Assembly: GCA_039818985.1 (NCBI GenBank)
Contig: JBCBSU010000002.1
Coordinates: forward strand, 496,001-560,000
DNA length: 64,000 bases
Direction: 5' to 3'
DNA from: Pseudomonadota bacterium
GTDB lineage: Bacteria > Pseudomonadota > Alphaproteobacteria > Sphingomonadales > Sphingomonadaceae
The notes under the pieces: generated by a model
The model's database searches: none
What the model was told of the DNA's origin: nothing
What the model saw: the letters and a program-made list of their open reading frames with translations, nothing else
Part shown: positions 52,830 to 61,117 of the stretch, piece after piece
Position numbering within the stretch: position 1 is the stretch's first letter
Layout of the letters: every line of letters begins with the position of its first letter
Position numbers and translations under genes: made by a program

Positions 52830-54515
52830 ATGGCTGATATGGGACAGCATAATTTCGACCGTTTCCAACCGGCATCGGTGCGGGATATACCGCAGGAGAT
52901 GGTCTCCCAGCGTAGCCTGGAAGAGCTTGCCATAGGCGAAGTGATCGAGATCAACGGATCCGGCAGCCAGGTGCTTATCGATTCCTCGCGTCTCGACTTT
53001 CTCAACGATGACCCTGACCCCAGTATTGCCATGGCCGGCCAGGTCGGCAGCCAGGTCAAGATCCGCCTCGGCAGTCGCTGGCTGCTGGCCAGTGTCCGTA
53101 CCCAGCGCATGCACCAGCGCGAAGCTGGTCTGATCGTCGCCCAGATCGATTTTCTCGGCGAAGGCGATGAAGAGAAGCTGACCGGCAAAATCTATCATTT
53201 CCGTCGCGGTGTAACCCGCTATCCGGTGCCGGGTACCAAAATCTATGCCGCGACCAGCCATGATCTGAAACAGATTTACGCCGCCGATTCGCGTGCCAAT
53301 GTCGAGATCGGCACAGTTTATCCGACCAAGGATACCCGCGGTGCGCTCTATGTCGATGCCATGCTGGGCAAGCATTTTGCCCTGCTCGGTTCGACTGGTA
53401 CCGGTAAATCAACATCGGCGGCGCTGATCCTGCACCGCATCTGTGACATGGCACCCGAAGGCCATATTGTGATGGTCGATCCGCATGGCGAATATTCGGC
53501 GGCCTTCAAGACGAATGGCGCGCTTTACGATGTCAGCAATCTGGCCATGCCCTATTGGCTGATGAACTTTGAGGAGCATTGCGAGGTATTCGTCACCTCC
53601 GAAGGGCCGGATCGCCAGACCGATTGCGACATTCTGGCCCGGGCGCTGTTCGCGGCGCGGGCAAAGAACCGCATTGCTGAATCTATCGGCAAGCTGACGG
53701 TGGATTCACCGGTGCCCTATATGTTGTCGGACCTGCTCACCAACATTCAGGATGCGATGGGCAAACTCGACAAGTCGCACACCACCGCACCCTATATGCG
53801 GCTCAAAGGCAAGATCGAGGAGATCAAGGCCGATCCGCGCTATGCCTTCATGTTTTCCGGTATGCTGGTCGGCGACAGCATGGCCAGCTTCCTGTCCAAG
53901 ATTTTCCGTCTGCCGAGCGAAGGCAAGCCGATTTCGATTATCGACGTCTCGGGTGTTCCTTCGGAGATTACCTCGACCGTTGTCGCGGTGCTGTCACGGC
54001 TGGTGTTCGATTACGCCATATGGAGCCGCAACGAACCGCAACGCCCGGTGCTGCTGGTGTGCGAGGAAGCGCACCGCTATATTCCGGCGAGCGAGACCGA
54101 GAAGAGCGTTGTACGCGATGTGTTGTCGCGGATCGCCAAGGAAGGACGTAAATATGGCGTTTCGCTGGGGCTGATCACCCAGCGTCCATCCGATCTTGCC
54201 GAAGGGGTATTGTCGCAATGCGGTACGATCATTGCGATGCGTCTCAACAATGATCGCGACCAGGCCTATGTCAAGGCGGCCATGCCAGAGGGTGCGCGCG
54301 GCTTTCTCGACTCGATTCCGGCGCTCAGGAACCGCGAATGCATTATCTGCGGCGAAGGCGTGTCGATCCCGATCCGCGTGTCATTCGACAATCTGGAAGA
54401 AGAGCGCCGCCCGGCTTCGGAAGATCCGAGCTTCAGCGAGCTGTGGAACCAGACCGGTGGCGAAGAGGAAATCGTCGACCGCGTCATCACTCGCTGGCGC
54501 AACCAGGGCCGCTAA
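52830..54515 (+). CDS. HerA-like ATP-binding protein (DUF87)
   Basis: The 561-residue ATPase begins with a small beta-barrel (HAS-barrel-like, about residues 25-170). A HerA/FtsK-like core follows: Walker A in ALLGSTGTGKSTSAALILHR, MVDPHGEYSAAF, Walker B in RPVLLVCEEAHRYIPAS, the sensor region SLGLITQRPSDLAEGVLSQC, and an Arg-rich tail. HerA hexamers translocate DNA and often work with the nuclease NurA or with SIR2-like partners; none is adjacent. A house-keeping role in DNA processing is likely. ATG 52830 starts before the barrel; TTG 52803 is an alternative. Confidence 0.85.
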   Translation: MADMGQHNFDRFQPASVRDIPQEMVSQRSLEELAIGEVIEINGSGSQVLIDSSRLDFLNDDPDPSIAMAGQVGSQVKIRLGSRWLLASVRTQRMHQREAGLIVAQIDFLGEGDEEKLTGKIYHFRRGVTRYPVPGTKIYAATSHDLKQIYAADSRANVEIGTVYPTKDTRGALYVDAMLGKHFALLGSTGTGKSTSAALILHRICDMAPEGHIVMVDPHGEYSAAFKTNGALYDVSNLAMPYWLMNFEEHCEVFVTSEGPDRQTDCDILARALFAARAKNRIAESIGKLTVDSPVPYMLSDLLTNIQDAMGKLDKSHTTAPYMRLKGKIEEIKADPRYAFMFSGMLVGDSMASFLSKIFRLPSEGKPISIIDVSGVPSEITSTVVAVLSRLVFDYAIWSRNEPQRPVLLVCEEAHRYIPASETEKSVVRDVLSRIAKEGRKYGVSLGLITQRPSDLAEGVLSQCGTIIAMRLNNDRDQAYVKAAMPEGARGFLDSIPALRNRECIICGEGVSIPIRVSFDNLEEERRPASEDPSFSELWNQTGGEEEIVDRVITRWRNQGR

Positions 54516-54516
54516 A

Positions 54517-54749
54517 AGCGATTTATCGCAGCGATCTGCTTCGTCGTTGCGGCCTCGAAGGGCTGCGCGTTCTCCCCGCGCCTTACTCCTCACAGCTCAC
54601 TACGCTAAATCGCTTCTGGTTCTATTCCAGCGGCAATACGAGATGACAGCATATTTTTGCGGGCTAAATCCGGGCCGTCAGGCCCGCAAGACCGACCGGT
54701 CGCCGCCGCGTATTGCGGCGAAGCCAGGGCTGCGGATGCAGCCGCCTGG
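54517..54749. other. Hairpin-rich intergenic region, possible structured RNA or repeat element
   Basis: The 252-bp spacer between the convergent HerA-like and queE genes has no gene but at least four perfect or near-perfect stems: AAGCGATTTA/TAAATCGCTT (54517-54526 with 54606-54615), TTGCGGGC/GCCCGCAA (54657-54664 with 54682-54689), TCGCCGC/GCGGCGA (54700-54706 with 54715-54721) and GGCTGC/GCAGCC with a GGAT loop (54728-54743). The last three are contiguous. It may be a dispersed sphingomonad intergenic repeat or an RNA; copy number could not be tested. Confidence 0.45.
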
Positions 54750-54767
54750 CGTTTGAGGGCTGACATA

Positions 54768-55505
54768 TTACGTTCCCCGCGTGTCGCCGAACAGGTGGAT
54801 ATGCTCGCGGTCGGTAAAGCGAAAGCCATGTTTCAGACATAAAGGCACGAGCCATGCACCGCGCAGATGCAGTGTCGGGCTGTCAGTGCCTTCGGGCATC
54901 AGATAAAGGCGTTCAGCGGGGATATGGAAACGTTGCTGTAGCGCCAGCACTTCGTCCACATCCTCCGGCTTGGCGATGACGAATTTGAAAAAGGCGCGTT
55001 TGTCCGTGGCATAAAAATGCAGCTGGTCCTCGACAAGCGCAAGCTCTGCCGGATTGCCGCTATGGCTGAGCTTGGGGCTGACATTGAACTGGTCGACGCG
55101 GATATCGAGCCGGGTCGGTACCGGTGTGGTGCCGTTGGTCTCGATCTCGACCGCCATATCGGGCAGCTTGTCGAGCAGATCAGCCAGCGGCCCGGCCTGC
55201 AACAGCGGCTCGCCGCCGGTCACCACCAGTCGCTTCATGCCGAGCGCGAGGATATGTTCGACGACATCGGCAGTAGCGAGTGTTATCTGATTGGCCTTGC
55301 GGTCAAAGGTCGCACCATCGCGATGCGGGCGATCATCGCCGTTAAAATGCCAAGTATAGGCGGTGTCGCACCATATGCAGGCGAGATTGCAGCGCGATAG
55401 CCGCACAAAGGCCACGGGGTGACCGATGCTCGGCCCCTCACCCTGGATCGAGGCGAAGATTTCCGGACCGCCGTTATCGTCGGTGGCGAGGGTGAGGCGT
55501 TCCAT
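54768..55505 (-). CDS. queE: 7-carboxy-7-deazaguanine synthase
   Basis: The 245-residue radical SAM enzyme has the cluster motif C-x3-C-x2-C in VRLSRCNLACIWCDTAY, GEGPSIGHPVAFVR before it, and VTGGEPLLQAGPLADLLDKL for SAM and substrate binding. QueE converts 6-carboxytetrahydropterin to CDG in queuosine/7-deazaguanine synthesis. The other que genes are not in the window. The start ATG overlaps the stop of the 89-codon gene by one base. Confidence 0.93.
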   Translation of the reverse strand: MERLTLATDDNGGPEIFASIQGEGPSIGHPVAFVRLSRCNLACIWCDTAYTWHFNGDDRPHRDGATFDRKANQITLATADVVEHILALGMKRLVVTGGEPLLQAGPLADLLDKLPDMAVEIETNGTTPVPTRLDIRVDQFNVSPKLSHSGNPAELALVEDQLHFYATDKRAFFKFVIAKPEDVDEVLALQQRFHIPAERLYLMPEGTDSPTLHLRGAWLVPLCLKHGFRFTDREHIHLFGDTRGT

Positions 55506-55774
55506 TAGGGAACCGGTCCGCTAATTGTGATTTGAAAAGTACCGGATGAACTAGAGCGGGTCAGGATTAAGTTTACTTTTCCTCCCCCTTCGAGATGCAT
55601 ATCCAAGTTTTCGCGCTGCATCATTGCTGCCAGTAACGTACCGGGATCACCAGTTATTGTGCCTCGCGCAGAGCGCATTGCTCCATCAAAGAATACATTG
55701 ATATGATAATCTACAGGCAGCGAGTTTTCTCCAATTAGAAGTTCGCCATTGCCGGATATAGAGCGCTCAATCAT
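55505..55774 (-). CDS. Conserved-looking small protein of unknown function
   Basis: The 89-residue protein is mostly beta-strand in pattern: SISGNGELLIGENSLPVDYH, INVFFDGAMRSARGTITGD, LDMHLEGGGKVNLILTRSSS and FQITISGPV. It has no signal peptide or Cys. The DNA is richer in A/T than the flanking genes. Its stop overlaps the queE start by one base, so it is read with queE on one message. No family was recognised; an anti-sigma or lipid-binding beta-sandwich cannot be excluded. Confidence 0.6.
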   Translation of the reverse strand: MIERSISGNGELLIGENSLPVDYHINVFFDGAMRSARGTITGDPGTLLAAMMQRENLDMHLEGGGKVNLILTRSSSSGTFQITISGPVP

Positions 55775-55886
55775 ATTATTCCCCTGAACTTTCTGGAGGC
55801 CTAATCATTGCACGTCTGCCACTTTTTACTCAATTTCATGCATTGCATTATCGTCCACGCGTTAGGTGCCATACGGTTACCTGCTC

Positions 55887-56837
55887 TCAAGGGAAGTCCC
55901 AGCCGTCCAGATACCAGCCGCCACCATCGTCACGCATGATGGTGGCGGTGTAACTCCAGTGCCACTCCAGCGTATCCGCCAGATATTCCAGCACACAATA
56001 ATCCAGTGCTGAACAGGACACGCGTCTCAGCCGGTGATCGGCCTTGAAGGCTTTGCGGCTGAGCGGTGGCAGTTCGTCCTCGGTGATCGGCTCACCGCCG
56101 TCCAGCGGGACAAGCTGTATGCCCGCCTCTTCGGCGCGCCGTGCATAAATATGATCGGTGATCGCCTCGCGTATCTTTTCATCGATGGCCGCGTGATCAT
56201 TCCACGCCAGGTGCGCCATGGCGAGAGCCCGGTCGCGCGCATCCGGCCCCATGGGTTCGAGGATAAGCTCGAAGATGATATCCTTGCCCAGCCACTGGCG
56301 CACCTGCCCGAAATGATCGAACAGTCTGGAATGCGGCTCGAATTCGCCCAACTCAGCGTCTGTAAAGGGTAGCGGGTTGAATATCCGGTCTGCTGCGGCG
56401 GCAAGCTCGGGGTCCTCAACCGGCTCCAGCATTCTCACCCAGTCGGCTTCGGCAGATAGTGGCACGCCGTCCACCATGCGAAAAATGACTTCATCCTCGA
56501 TCACGAAGCGCACGAGACGTCCCTTGCGAAATGGCTGTTGCAGCGCCTGTTGCTCTTCTCGGCTGTCGACGTTCAGTTGCACCTGAAGCAGCGAGGTGCT
56601 GACCGGTCCATCGCCCTCTCTCCAGGCGACAAAGCTGATCGATTGCCGGAATCCTTCGACGTCGCCTATGGGTTCATAGGGGACGCCCTGCTCGCGCACC
56701 ACACCAGTGAGGATGATCGGGTCTTCCGTCGTCTGCGCATTCACGGCGGCAGGCAGGATGAGAGTGCAAAACACAAGCAGGAGCCGCAATATCCCTGATC
56801 GGTACTCCTGTGCTAAAGCATCACTATTGGTCATCAA
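55887..56837 (-). CDS. Exported protein with a DUF2262-like region
   Basis: The 316-residue protein has a signal peptide (LLLVFCTLILPAAVNAQ), an N-terminal domain (VSTSLLQVQLNVDSREEQQA, PFRKGRLVRFVIEDEVIFRM) and a second domain: DAELGEFEPHSRLFDHFGQV, WLGKDIIFELILEP, AAIDEKIREAITDHIYA and WYLDGWDFP at the end. The middle resembles DUF2262, a domain of unknown role; that assignment is tentative. It follows valS and a VOC gene by 1-4 bp and is likely part of the valS operon. Confidence 0.6.
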   Translation of the reverse strand: MMTNSDALAQEYRSGILRLLLVFCTLILPAAVNAQTTEDPIILTGVVREQGVPYEPIGDVEGFRQSISFVAWREGDGPVSTSLLQVQLNVDSREEQQALQQPFRKGRLVRFVIEDEVIFRMVDGVPLSAEADWVRMLEPVEDPELAAAADRIFNPLPFTDAELGEFEPHSRLFDHFGQVRQWLGKDIIFELILEPMGPDARDRALAMAHLAWNDHAAIDEKIREAITDHIYARRAEEAGIQLVPLDGGEPITEDELPPLSRKAFKADHRLRRVSCSALDYCVLEYLADTLEWHWSYTATIMRDDGGGWYLDGWDFP

Positions 56838-56838
56838 T

Positions 56839-57198
56839 TCAGCGATATACCGTAACTTCTATCCGCATACCATCGGGATCGCGGAAAAAGGTTGCTGTCT
56901 CGGTGCCAAAATACTGCTTTTCCGGGACTTCGAAACCGGCCGCTGCCATGCCATCGCGCACTGCATCCAGCGCAGCATCATCAGCCGCAGTAAAACCCGC
57001 ATGGTTCAAACCGGGGGCATAGCGCTCATAGTCATCTGTTGCTTGCTTAGCCTGCTTAAGATCAATGCTGAGACCATCATCGCTGGACCAGACATGGTTG
57101 CGTGTCTTGGTGAAGCCCAACAATGGCAGAAGTGCTGCATACCAGGGCAGGCTACGCTCCAACGAGCGCACAAGGATGACAAGATGATCGAGTTTCAA
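56839..57198 (-). CDS. VOC-family (glyoxalase/bleomycin-resistance-like) protein
   Basis: The 119-residue protein is a single VOC unit pair: LDHLVILVRSLERSLPWYAA with the first metal-type His, the central APGLNHAGFTAADDAALDAV, and PDGMRIEVTVYR with the metal-site Glu at the end. Members are metal-dependent lyases, dioxygenases or binding proteins. The substrate is unknown. It starts 4 bp after the valS stop and is presumably co-transcribed. Confidence 0.82.
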   Translation of the reverse strand: MKLDHLVILVRSLERSLPWYAALLPLLGFTKTRNHVWSSDDGLSIDLKQAKQATDDYERYAPGLNHAGFTAADDAALDAVRDGMAAAGFEVPEKQYFGTETATFFRDPDGMRIEVTVYR

Positions 57199-57202
57199 GA
57201 CG

Positions 57203-60200
57203 CTATCCCAGCCGCGCCAGCGCCGCGGTCAGCCGCTCGGCCTCGGCGGATTTCTCGGCATGGTCGGCGCGGGCTTTCTCTACCGCTTCGGGCTTGGCGC
57301 GCTCGATGAAATTGGCGTTATTGAGCCGCCCTTCGAGCGATTTGGCTTCTTTGGCGACCGCTTCCAGCGCCTTGGTCAGCCGCGCCTTTTCTGCCGCGAT
57401 ATCGACCAGGCCTTCGAGCGGGATGATAAACACATCCTCGCCAGCGCTGATCTGCATTGCGGCGCCCTTGGGAGCACCTTCGAAATGCACCGGGGTGATC
57501 CGCGCCAGCCGTTCGATCGCCTTGGCGCTGCGCTCAACCGTGCTTTTGGCGATGGCGGATGGGGCAGGGCAATAGGCTGCCAGCTTCTCACCCGGCGGAA
57601 TGCCGAGTTCATTCTTCGCTGCCCGCACCGATGTGGTGAGGTCGATCACCCAGTCAATCGCAGCAACGGCCTGTTCGCTAACCTGCGCTTTTGGCTCGGG
57701 CCATTTTGCAGTGATCAGCGGCCATTGCTTCCCGTCGGGGCCGCTGCGCTCACCAAGTTGCTGCCACAGCTCTTCGGTGATGAATGGCATGAACGGGTGC
57801 AGCATGACCAATATCTGGTCGAGCGCCCAGCCTGCGACGGCGATGGTTTCAGCAGCGGGATCAGAGTCCCCCTCCCGCTTGCGGGAGGGGTTAGGGGAGG
57901 GGGTATTAGCGTTTTCAGGCCCTCCCGCAAGCGGGAGGGGAGAGATAATCGGCTTGATCAGCTCGAGATACCAGTCGCAAAAGCGGCTCCAGGTGAATTG
58001 ATAGATGGTGTCGGCTGCCAGATCGAAGCGCAGGTCAGCCAAGGCCCGATCCATGGCTTTGACCGTTTCCGCAACCTCGCCAATAATCCACTGGTTTGCC
58101 GCCAGTCGTGCCGGGGGCGCGGTGATGGTGCTGCTCGCGCCAATGCCGTTGGACTGGCAGTAACGCGCTGCGTTCCACAGCTTGGTGGCAAAGTTGCGAT
58201 AGCCCTCGACGCGCTTTTCATCCATTTTGATGTCGCGGCCCTGACTCTCCATCGCCGCCATGAAAAAGCGCAGTGCATCGGCGCCATATTGCTCGATCAG
58301 GCCGAGCGGATCGACGGTATTGCCCTTGGACTTGGACATTTTGCTGCCGTCAGACGCGCGCACCAGCCCGTGCAGATAAAGCCGCTTCCACGGCACATCC
58401 TTCATGAAATGCAAGCCCTGCATCGCCATGCGCGCATCCCAGAAGAACAATATGTCAAAGCCGGAAATCAGCAGGTCATTGGGGTAATGGCGCGCAAGGT
58501 CGGAATTGGGGCGGGGCGCGGCTCCCTCTCCCCGGTGGGGAGAGGGTTGGGGTGAGGGGGTACTGTCATTGCCAGCGGGCGGAGCACCCCCACCCTGACC
58601 CTCCCCCTCAAGGGGGAGGGAAATCATATCATCCGGCCAGCCAATGGTGGCGAAAGGCCAGAGGGCAGAGGAAAACCAAGTGTCGAGAACGTCTTCTTCT
58701 CGGAAGAGAGCGATTATCTGCCCTCCACCTTCCTCTCGCGCGAATCGCGAAGCTTGCTCACGTGTATCAAAGACAACGACTTCGGGGTCGGGTAGGATAT
58801 CAGAGCGATAAAAGTCTTTTGCCTTTGATATTGCTTCTTCTTCTGTCTCAAATACGAATCTCTGCTCATCGCGCGGACGATTCTTATTCTTCTGGAAAAG
58901 AACGTCATTGAGATACAGAAAGTACCGAACACCATCTCTTTCTTCAATCACAGGCCCATACCAAACCGGAATCCTATGTCCCCACCATAGCTGCCGGCTG
59001 ACGCACCAGGGCTGGATATTCTCCATCCAGTTGAACCAGGTCTTTTCCCATGTCTTCGGCACAATCTCGATATCGCCGTCGCGCACCGCCTTGATCGCGG
59101 GTTGGGCTAAAGTTTCGGCATCGACATACCATTGGTCGGTCAGCCAGGGTTCGATGACCACGCCGCCGCGATCGCCGAACGGCGTGGCGATGGTGCGCGG
59201 CTCGGCATCTAGCTCGATGTCTTCGCCTTTTTTGGTCTTGGTGATATGCGGGATCAGATAGCCCTGTTCCTTTAGCCGCTGGACCACCAGTTCGCGCGCG
59301 CCGTCGACACCGTCTTTTTTGAAGCGGTGCAGGCCGATAAATTCCTCGGGCACCAGCTCGTCAGCCGTCTGGCAGACATTAGCCTCGCCATCCAGCATGT
59401 TGAGCATCTCGGCAGGGGCAAAGCCTGCACGCTTGCCGACATCGAAATCGTTGAAATCATGCCCCGGCGTGATCTTCACCGCACCTGACCCCAGCTCCGG
59501 GTCAGCATGTTCGTCGGCGACGATCGGCACCCGCCGCCCGGTGATCGGCAGCACCACATGTTTGCCGACAACGCTTTTATAGCGGTCATCACCGGGGTGC
59601 ACCGCCACCGCCATATCGGCGAGCATGGTTTCGGGCCGGGTGGTGGCGACCTCGATATAATCGCGGCCATCATTGAGCACAGCACCGTCCGCCAGCGGAT
59701 ATTTGAAGTGCCAGAAATGGCCCTTCATATCTGTTGTCTCGACTTCCAGATCGCTGATCGCGGTTTTCAACGCCGGATCCCAGTTGACCAGCCGCTTGTC
59801 GCGGTAGATCAGGCCCTGGTTGTAGAGATCGACAAACACCTTGGTAACGGCGCGGGTAAAGCCCTCATCCATGGTGAAGCGTTCATTCGACCAGTCCATC
59901 GAACAGCCCAGACGCCGCAGCTGGCGCGTGATCGTGCCGCCGCTTTCTTCCTTCCACGCCCAGACTTTCTCGACAAACTCCTCGCGGGTGAAGTCGGTGC
60001 GCTTTTGCTGCTGCTCATTCAGCTGGCGCTCGACTACCATCTGCGTGGCGATGCCGGCATGGTCGGTGCCGACCACCCACAGCGCATCCTTGCCGCGCAG
60101 CCGCTCATAGCGGATAATGATGTCCTGCAAGGTGTTGTCGAGTGCATGGCCGATATGCAGCTTGCCGGTCACATTGGGCGGCGGGTTGACGATGGTGAAC

Positions 60201-60304
60201 GGTTCACGATCATCACGCTCTGGCCGGAACAGGCCGTTTTCTTCCCAATGGCTGTACCAGCGCGCTTCTATTGCCGCCGGATCAAAGGTCTTGTCGAGTG
60301 TCAT
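57203..60304 (-). CDS. valS: Valyl-tRNA synthetase with two in-frame palindromic repeat insertions
   Basis: The 1033-residue class I synthetase is longer than usual. It keeps HIGH in [22 protein letters not shown] in [16 protein letters not shown], the CP1 editing domain, [14 protein letters not shown] and a C-terminal coiled coil ([20 protein letters not shown]). Two Pro/Gly-rich inserts (about residues 560-600 and 786-815, with [11 protein letters not shown] and [10 protein letters not shown]) come from palindromic repeats that kept the frame. A further expanded, AT-rich stretch (58690-58960) lies before DVLDTWF. Catalytic motifs are intact, so the gene is probably functional. It heads an operon with the VOC gene. 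Confidence 0.95.
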   Translation of the reverse strand: MTLDKTFDPAAIEARWYSHWEENGLFRPERDDREPFTIVNPPPNVTGKLHIGHALDNTLQDIIIRYERLRGKDALWVVGTDHAGIATQMVVERQLNEQQQKRTDFTREEFVEKVWAWKEESGGTITRQLRRLGCSMDWSNERFTMDEGFTRAVTKVFVDLYNQGLIYRDKRLVNWDPALKTAISDLEVETTDMKGHFWHFKYPLADGAVLNDGRDYIEVATTRPETMLADMAVAVHPGDDRYKSVVGKHVVLPITGRRVPIVADEHADPELGSGAVKITPGHDFNDFDVGKRAGFAPAEMLNMLDGEANVCQTADELVPEEFIGLHRFKKDGVDGARELVVQRLKEQGYLIPHITKTKKGEDIELDAEPRTIATPFGDRGGVVIEPWLTDQWYVDAETLAQPAIKAVRDGDIEIVPKTWEKTWFNWMENIQPWCVSRQLWWGHRIPVWYGPVIEERDGVRYFLYLNDVLFQKNKNRPRDEQRFVFETEEEAISKAKDFYRSDILPDPEVVVFDTREQASRFAREEGGGQIIALFREEDVLDTWFSSALWPFATIGWPDDMISLPLEGEGQGGGAPPAGNDSTPSPQPSPHRGEGAAPRPNSDLARHYPNDLLISGFDILFFWDARMAMQGLHFMKDVPWKRLYLHGLVRASDGSKMSKSKGNTVDPLGLIEQYGADALRFFMAAMESQGRDIKMDEKRVEGYRNFATKLWNAARYCQSNGIGASSTITAPPARLAANQWIIGEVAETVKAMDRALADLRFDLAADTIYQFTWSRFCDWYLELIKPIISPLPLAGGPENANTPSPNPSRKREGDSDPAAETIAVAGWALDQILVMLHPFMPFITEELWQQLGERSGPDGKQWPLITAKWPEPKAQVSEQAVAAIDWVIDLTTSVRAAKNELGIPPGEKLAAYCPAPSAIAKSTVERSAKAIERLARITPVHFEGAPKGAAMQISAGEDVFIIPLEGLVDIAAEKARLTKALEAVAKEAKSLEGRLNNANFIERAKPEAVEKARADHAEKSAEAERLTAALARLG
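57868..57940. repeat. Palindromic repeat inserted in valS (element 2)
   Basis: Two hairpins, CCCCTCCCGC-TT-GCGGGAGGGG (57869-57890) and CCCTCCCGC-AA-GCGGGAGGG (57920-57939), flank TTAGGGGAGGGGGTATTAGC and lie in inverted orientation. The 73-bp element is read through in valS as about 27 codons within the anticodon-binding domain, giving SPLPLAGG and [10 protein letters not shown]. Confidence 0.75.
58524..58620. repeat. Palindromic repeat inserted in valS (element 1)
   Basis: CCCTCTCCCC-GGT-GGGGAGAGGG (58524-58546) and CCCTCCCCCT-CA-AGGGGGAGGG (58599-58620) face each other across a 52-bp centre that begins TTGGGGTGAGGGGG and ends CCCCCACCCTGA. It has the same design as the second element in this gene, with different stem sequences. 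It is read in valS as [12 protein letters not shown] through [11 protein letters not shown]. Confidence 0.75.
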
Positions 60305-60360
60305 GTTTTTGCCTTTGGCATTGCTTTAAACGCGAAACAACCCGGGAAACATTTTCACAC

Positions 60361-60439
60361 TCGTCATGCTGAACTTGTTTCAGCATCTCGCTAAATCACA
60401 TTCTTCAGCCGAGATCCTGAAACAAGTCCAGGATGACGA
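60361..60439. repeat. MITE-like inverted repeat between valS and the enoyl-CoA hydratase gene
   Basis: CGTCATGCTGAACTTGTTTC with AGCATCTC (60362-60389) is mirrored, with a few mismatches, by GAGATCCTGAAACAAGTCC with AGGATGACG (60411-60438) over a 21-nt centre. Such 75-80-bp inverted elements with the CTTGTTTCAG core are scattered in sphingomonad intergenic regions. Here it would form a long hairpin between the hydratase stop and the valS start. Confidence 0.7.
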
Positions 60440-60448
60440 AGATTGCGG

Positions 60449-61117
60449 TCAGTTCAGCACAGCATCGATCTCCGCATTGGCGCGGGCACGAAGCTGGTGC
60501 TTGCAGGCGGCAAAGCCGGGCTGGGCATTGAGTGCCTGTGCCAGTGCGACAGAGGTCTCGATCAGGCGCGCCGGATCGCATAATTCATCCGTGATACCGG
60601 CCAATATGGCGTTTTCCGGGGTGAGCAATTCTGATGACAGCGCCAGCCTCCGCCGCCATACCGGATCGATCCAATGGTCGAGAACGATTTGCGGCACTGG
60701 CGGAAAAGGCAGGCCCGCCCTGGCTTCGGGCAAGCCGATTTTATAGTCGCCCCTGGCCGCCACGATCCAGTCGCTGGCCAGCGCCATGATCCCGCCGGCA
60801 CCGATGCAATGGCCGTTGACTGCGGATACCAGCGCGCAGGGCAGGCGGTGCAGCGCGGCGCAATAGGCGTTGATTGCGGCGATTGCGCGCTTGATGCCAG
60901 CCGCATCGAGTGATGCGGCAACCTTTGTGTTCATGCCGCAGGTAAAATGCTCGCCTGCGCCGGTCAGGACGACACCGCCTTTGGGCGGATCCTTGGCCAG
61001 TGCCTGAAACACGACTGTGCCCTCTTCGAGCAGATCGGGTGTCAGCGTATTGCGATCCGGATTGGTCAGGGTGACCAGAACCGTATCGCCATGGCGGCTG
61101 GTCGGGAAAAAGCTCAT
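60449..61117 (-). CDS. Enoyl-CoA hydratase/isomerase family protein
   Basis: The 222-residue crotonase-fold protein is short for the family. It has GGVVLTGAGEHFTCGMNTKV, the oxyanion-hole block LVSAVNGHCIGAGGIMALAS and YKIGLPEARAGLPFPPVPQ, but lacks the full C-terminal helices. One catalytic Glu candidate is in LPEARAG. Hydration or isomerisation of an acyl-CoA is likely; the substrate is unknown. The ATG overlaps the stop of the S9 peptidase gene upstream by 4 nt. Confidence 0.8.
   Translation of the reverse strand: MSFFPTSRHGDTVLVTLTNPDRNTLTPDLLEEGTVVFQALAKDPPKGGVVLTGAGEHFTCGMNTKVAASLDAAGIKRAIAAINAYCAALHRLPCALVSAVNGHCIGAGGIMALASDWIVAARGDYKIGLPEARAGLPFPPVPQIVLDHWIDPVWRRRLALSSELLTPENAILAGITDELCDPARLIETSVALAQALNAQPGFAACKHQLRARANAEIDAVLN

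Noticed and set aside
52830-54515. HerA-like gene as part of an anti-phage system
   Set aside because: No SIR2, DUF4297 or NurA partner is adjacent, and neighbours are ordinary metabolic genes.
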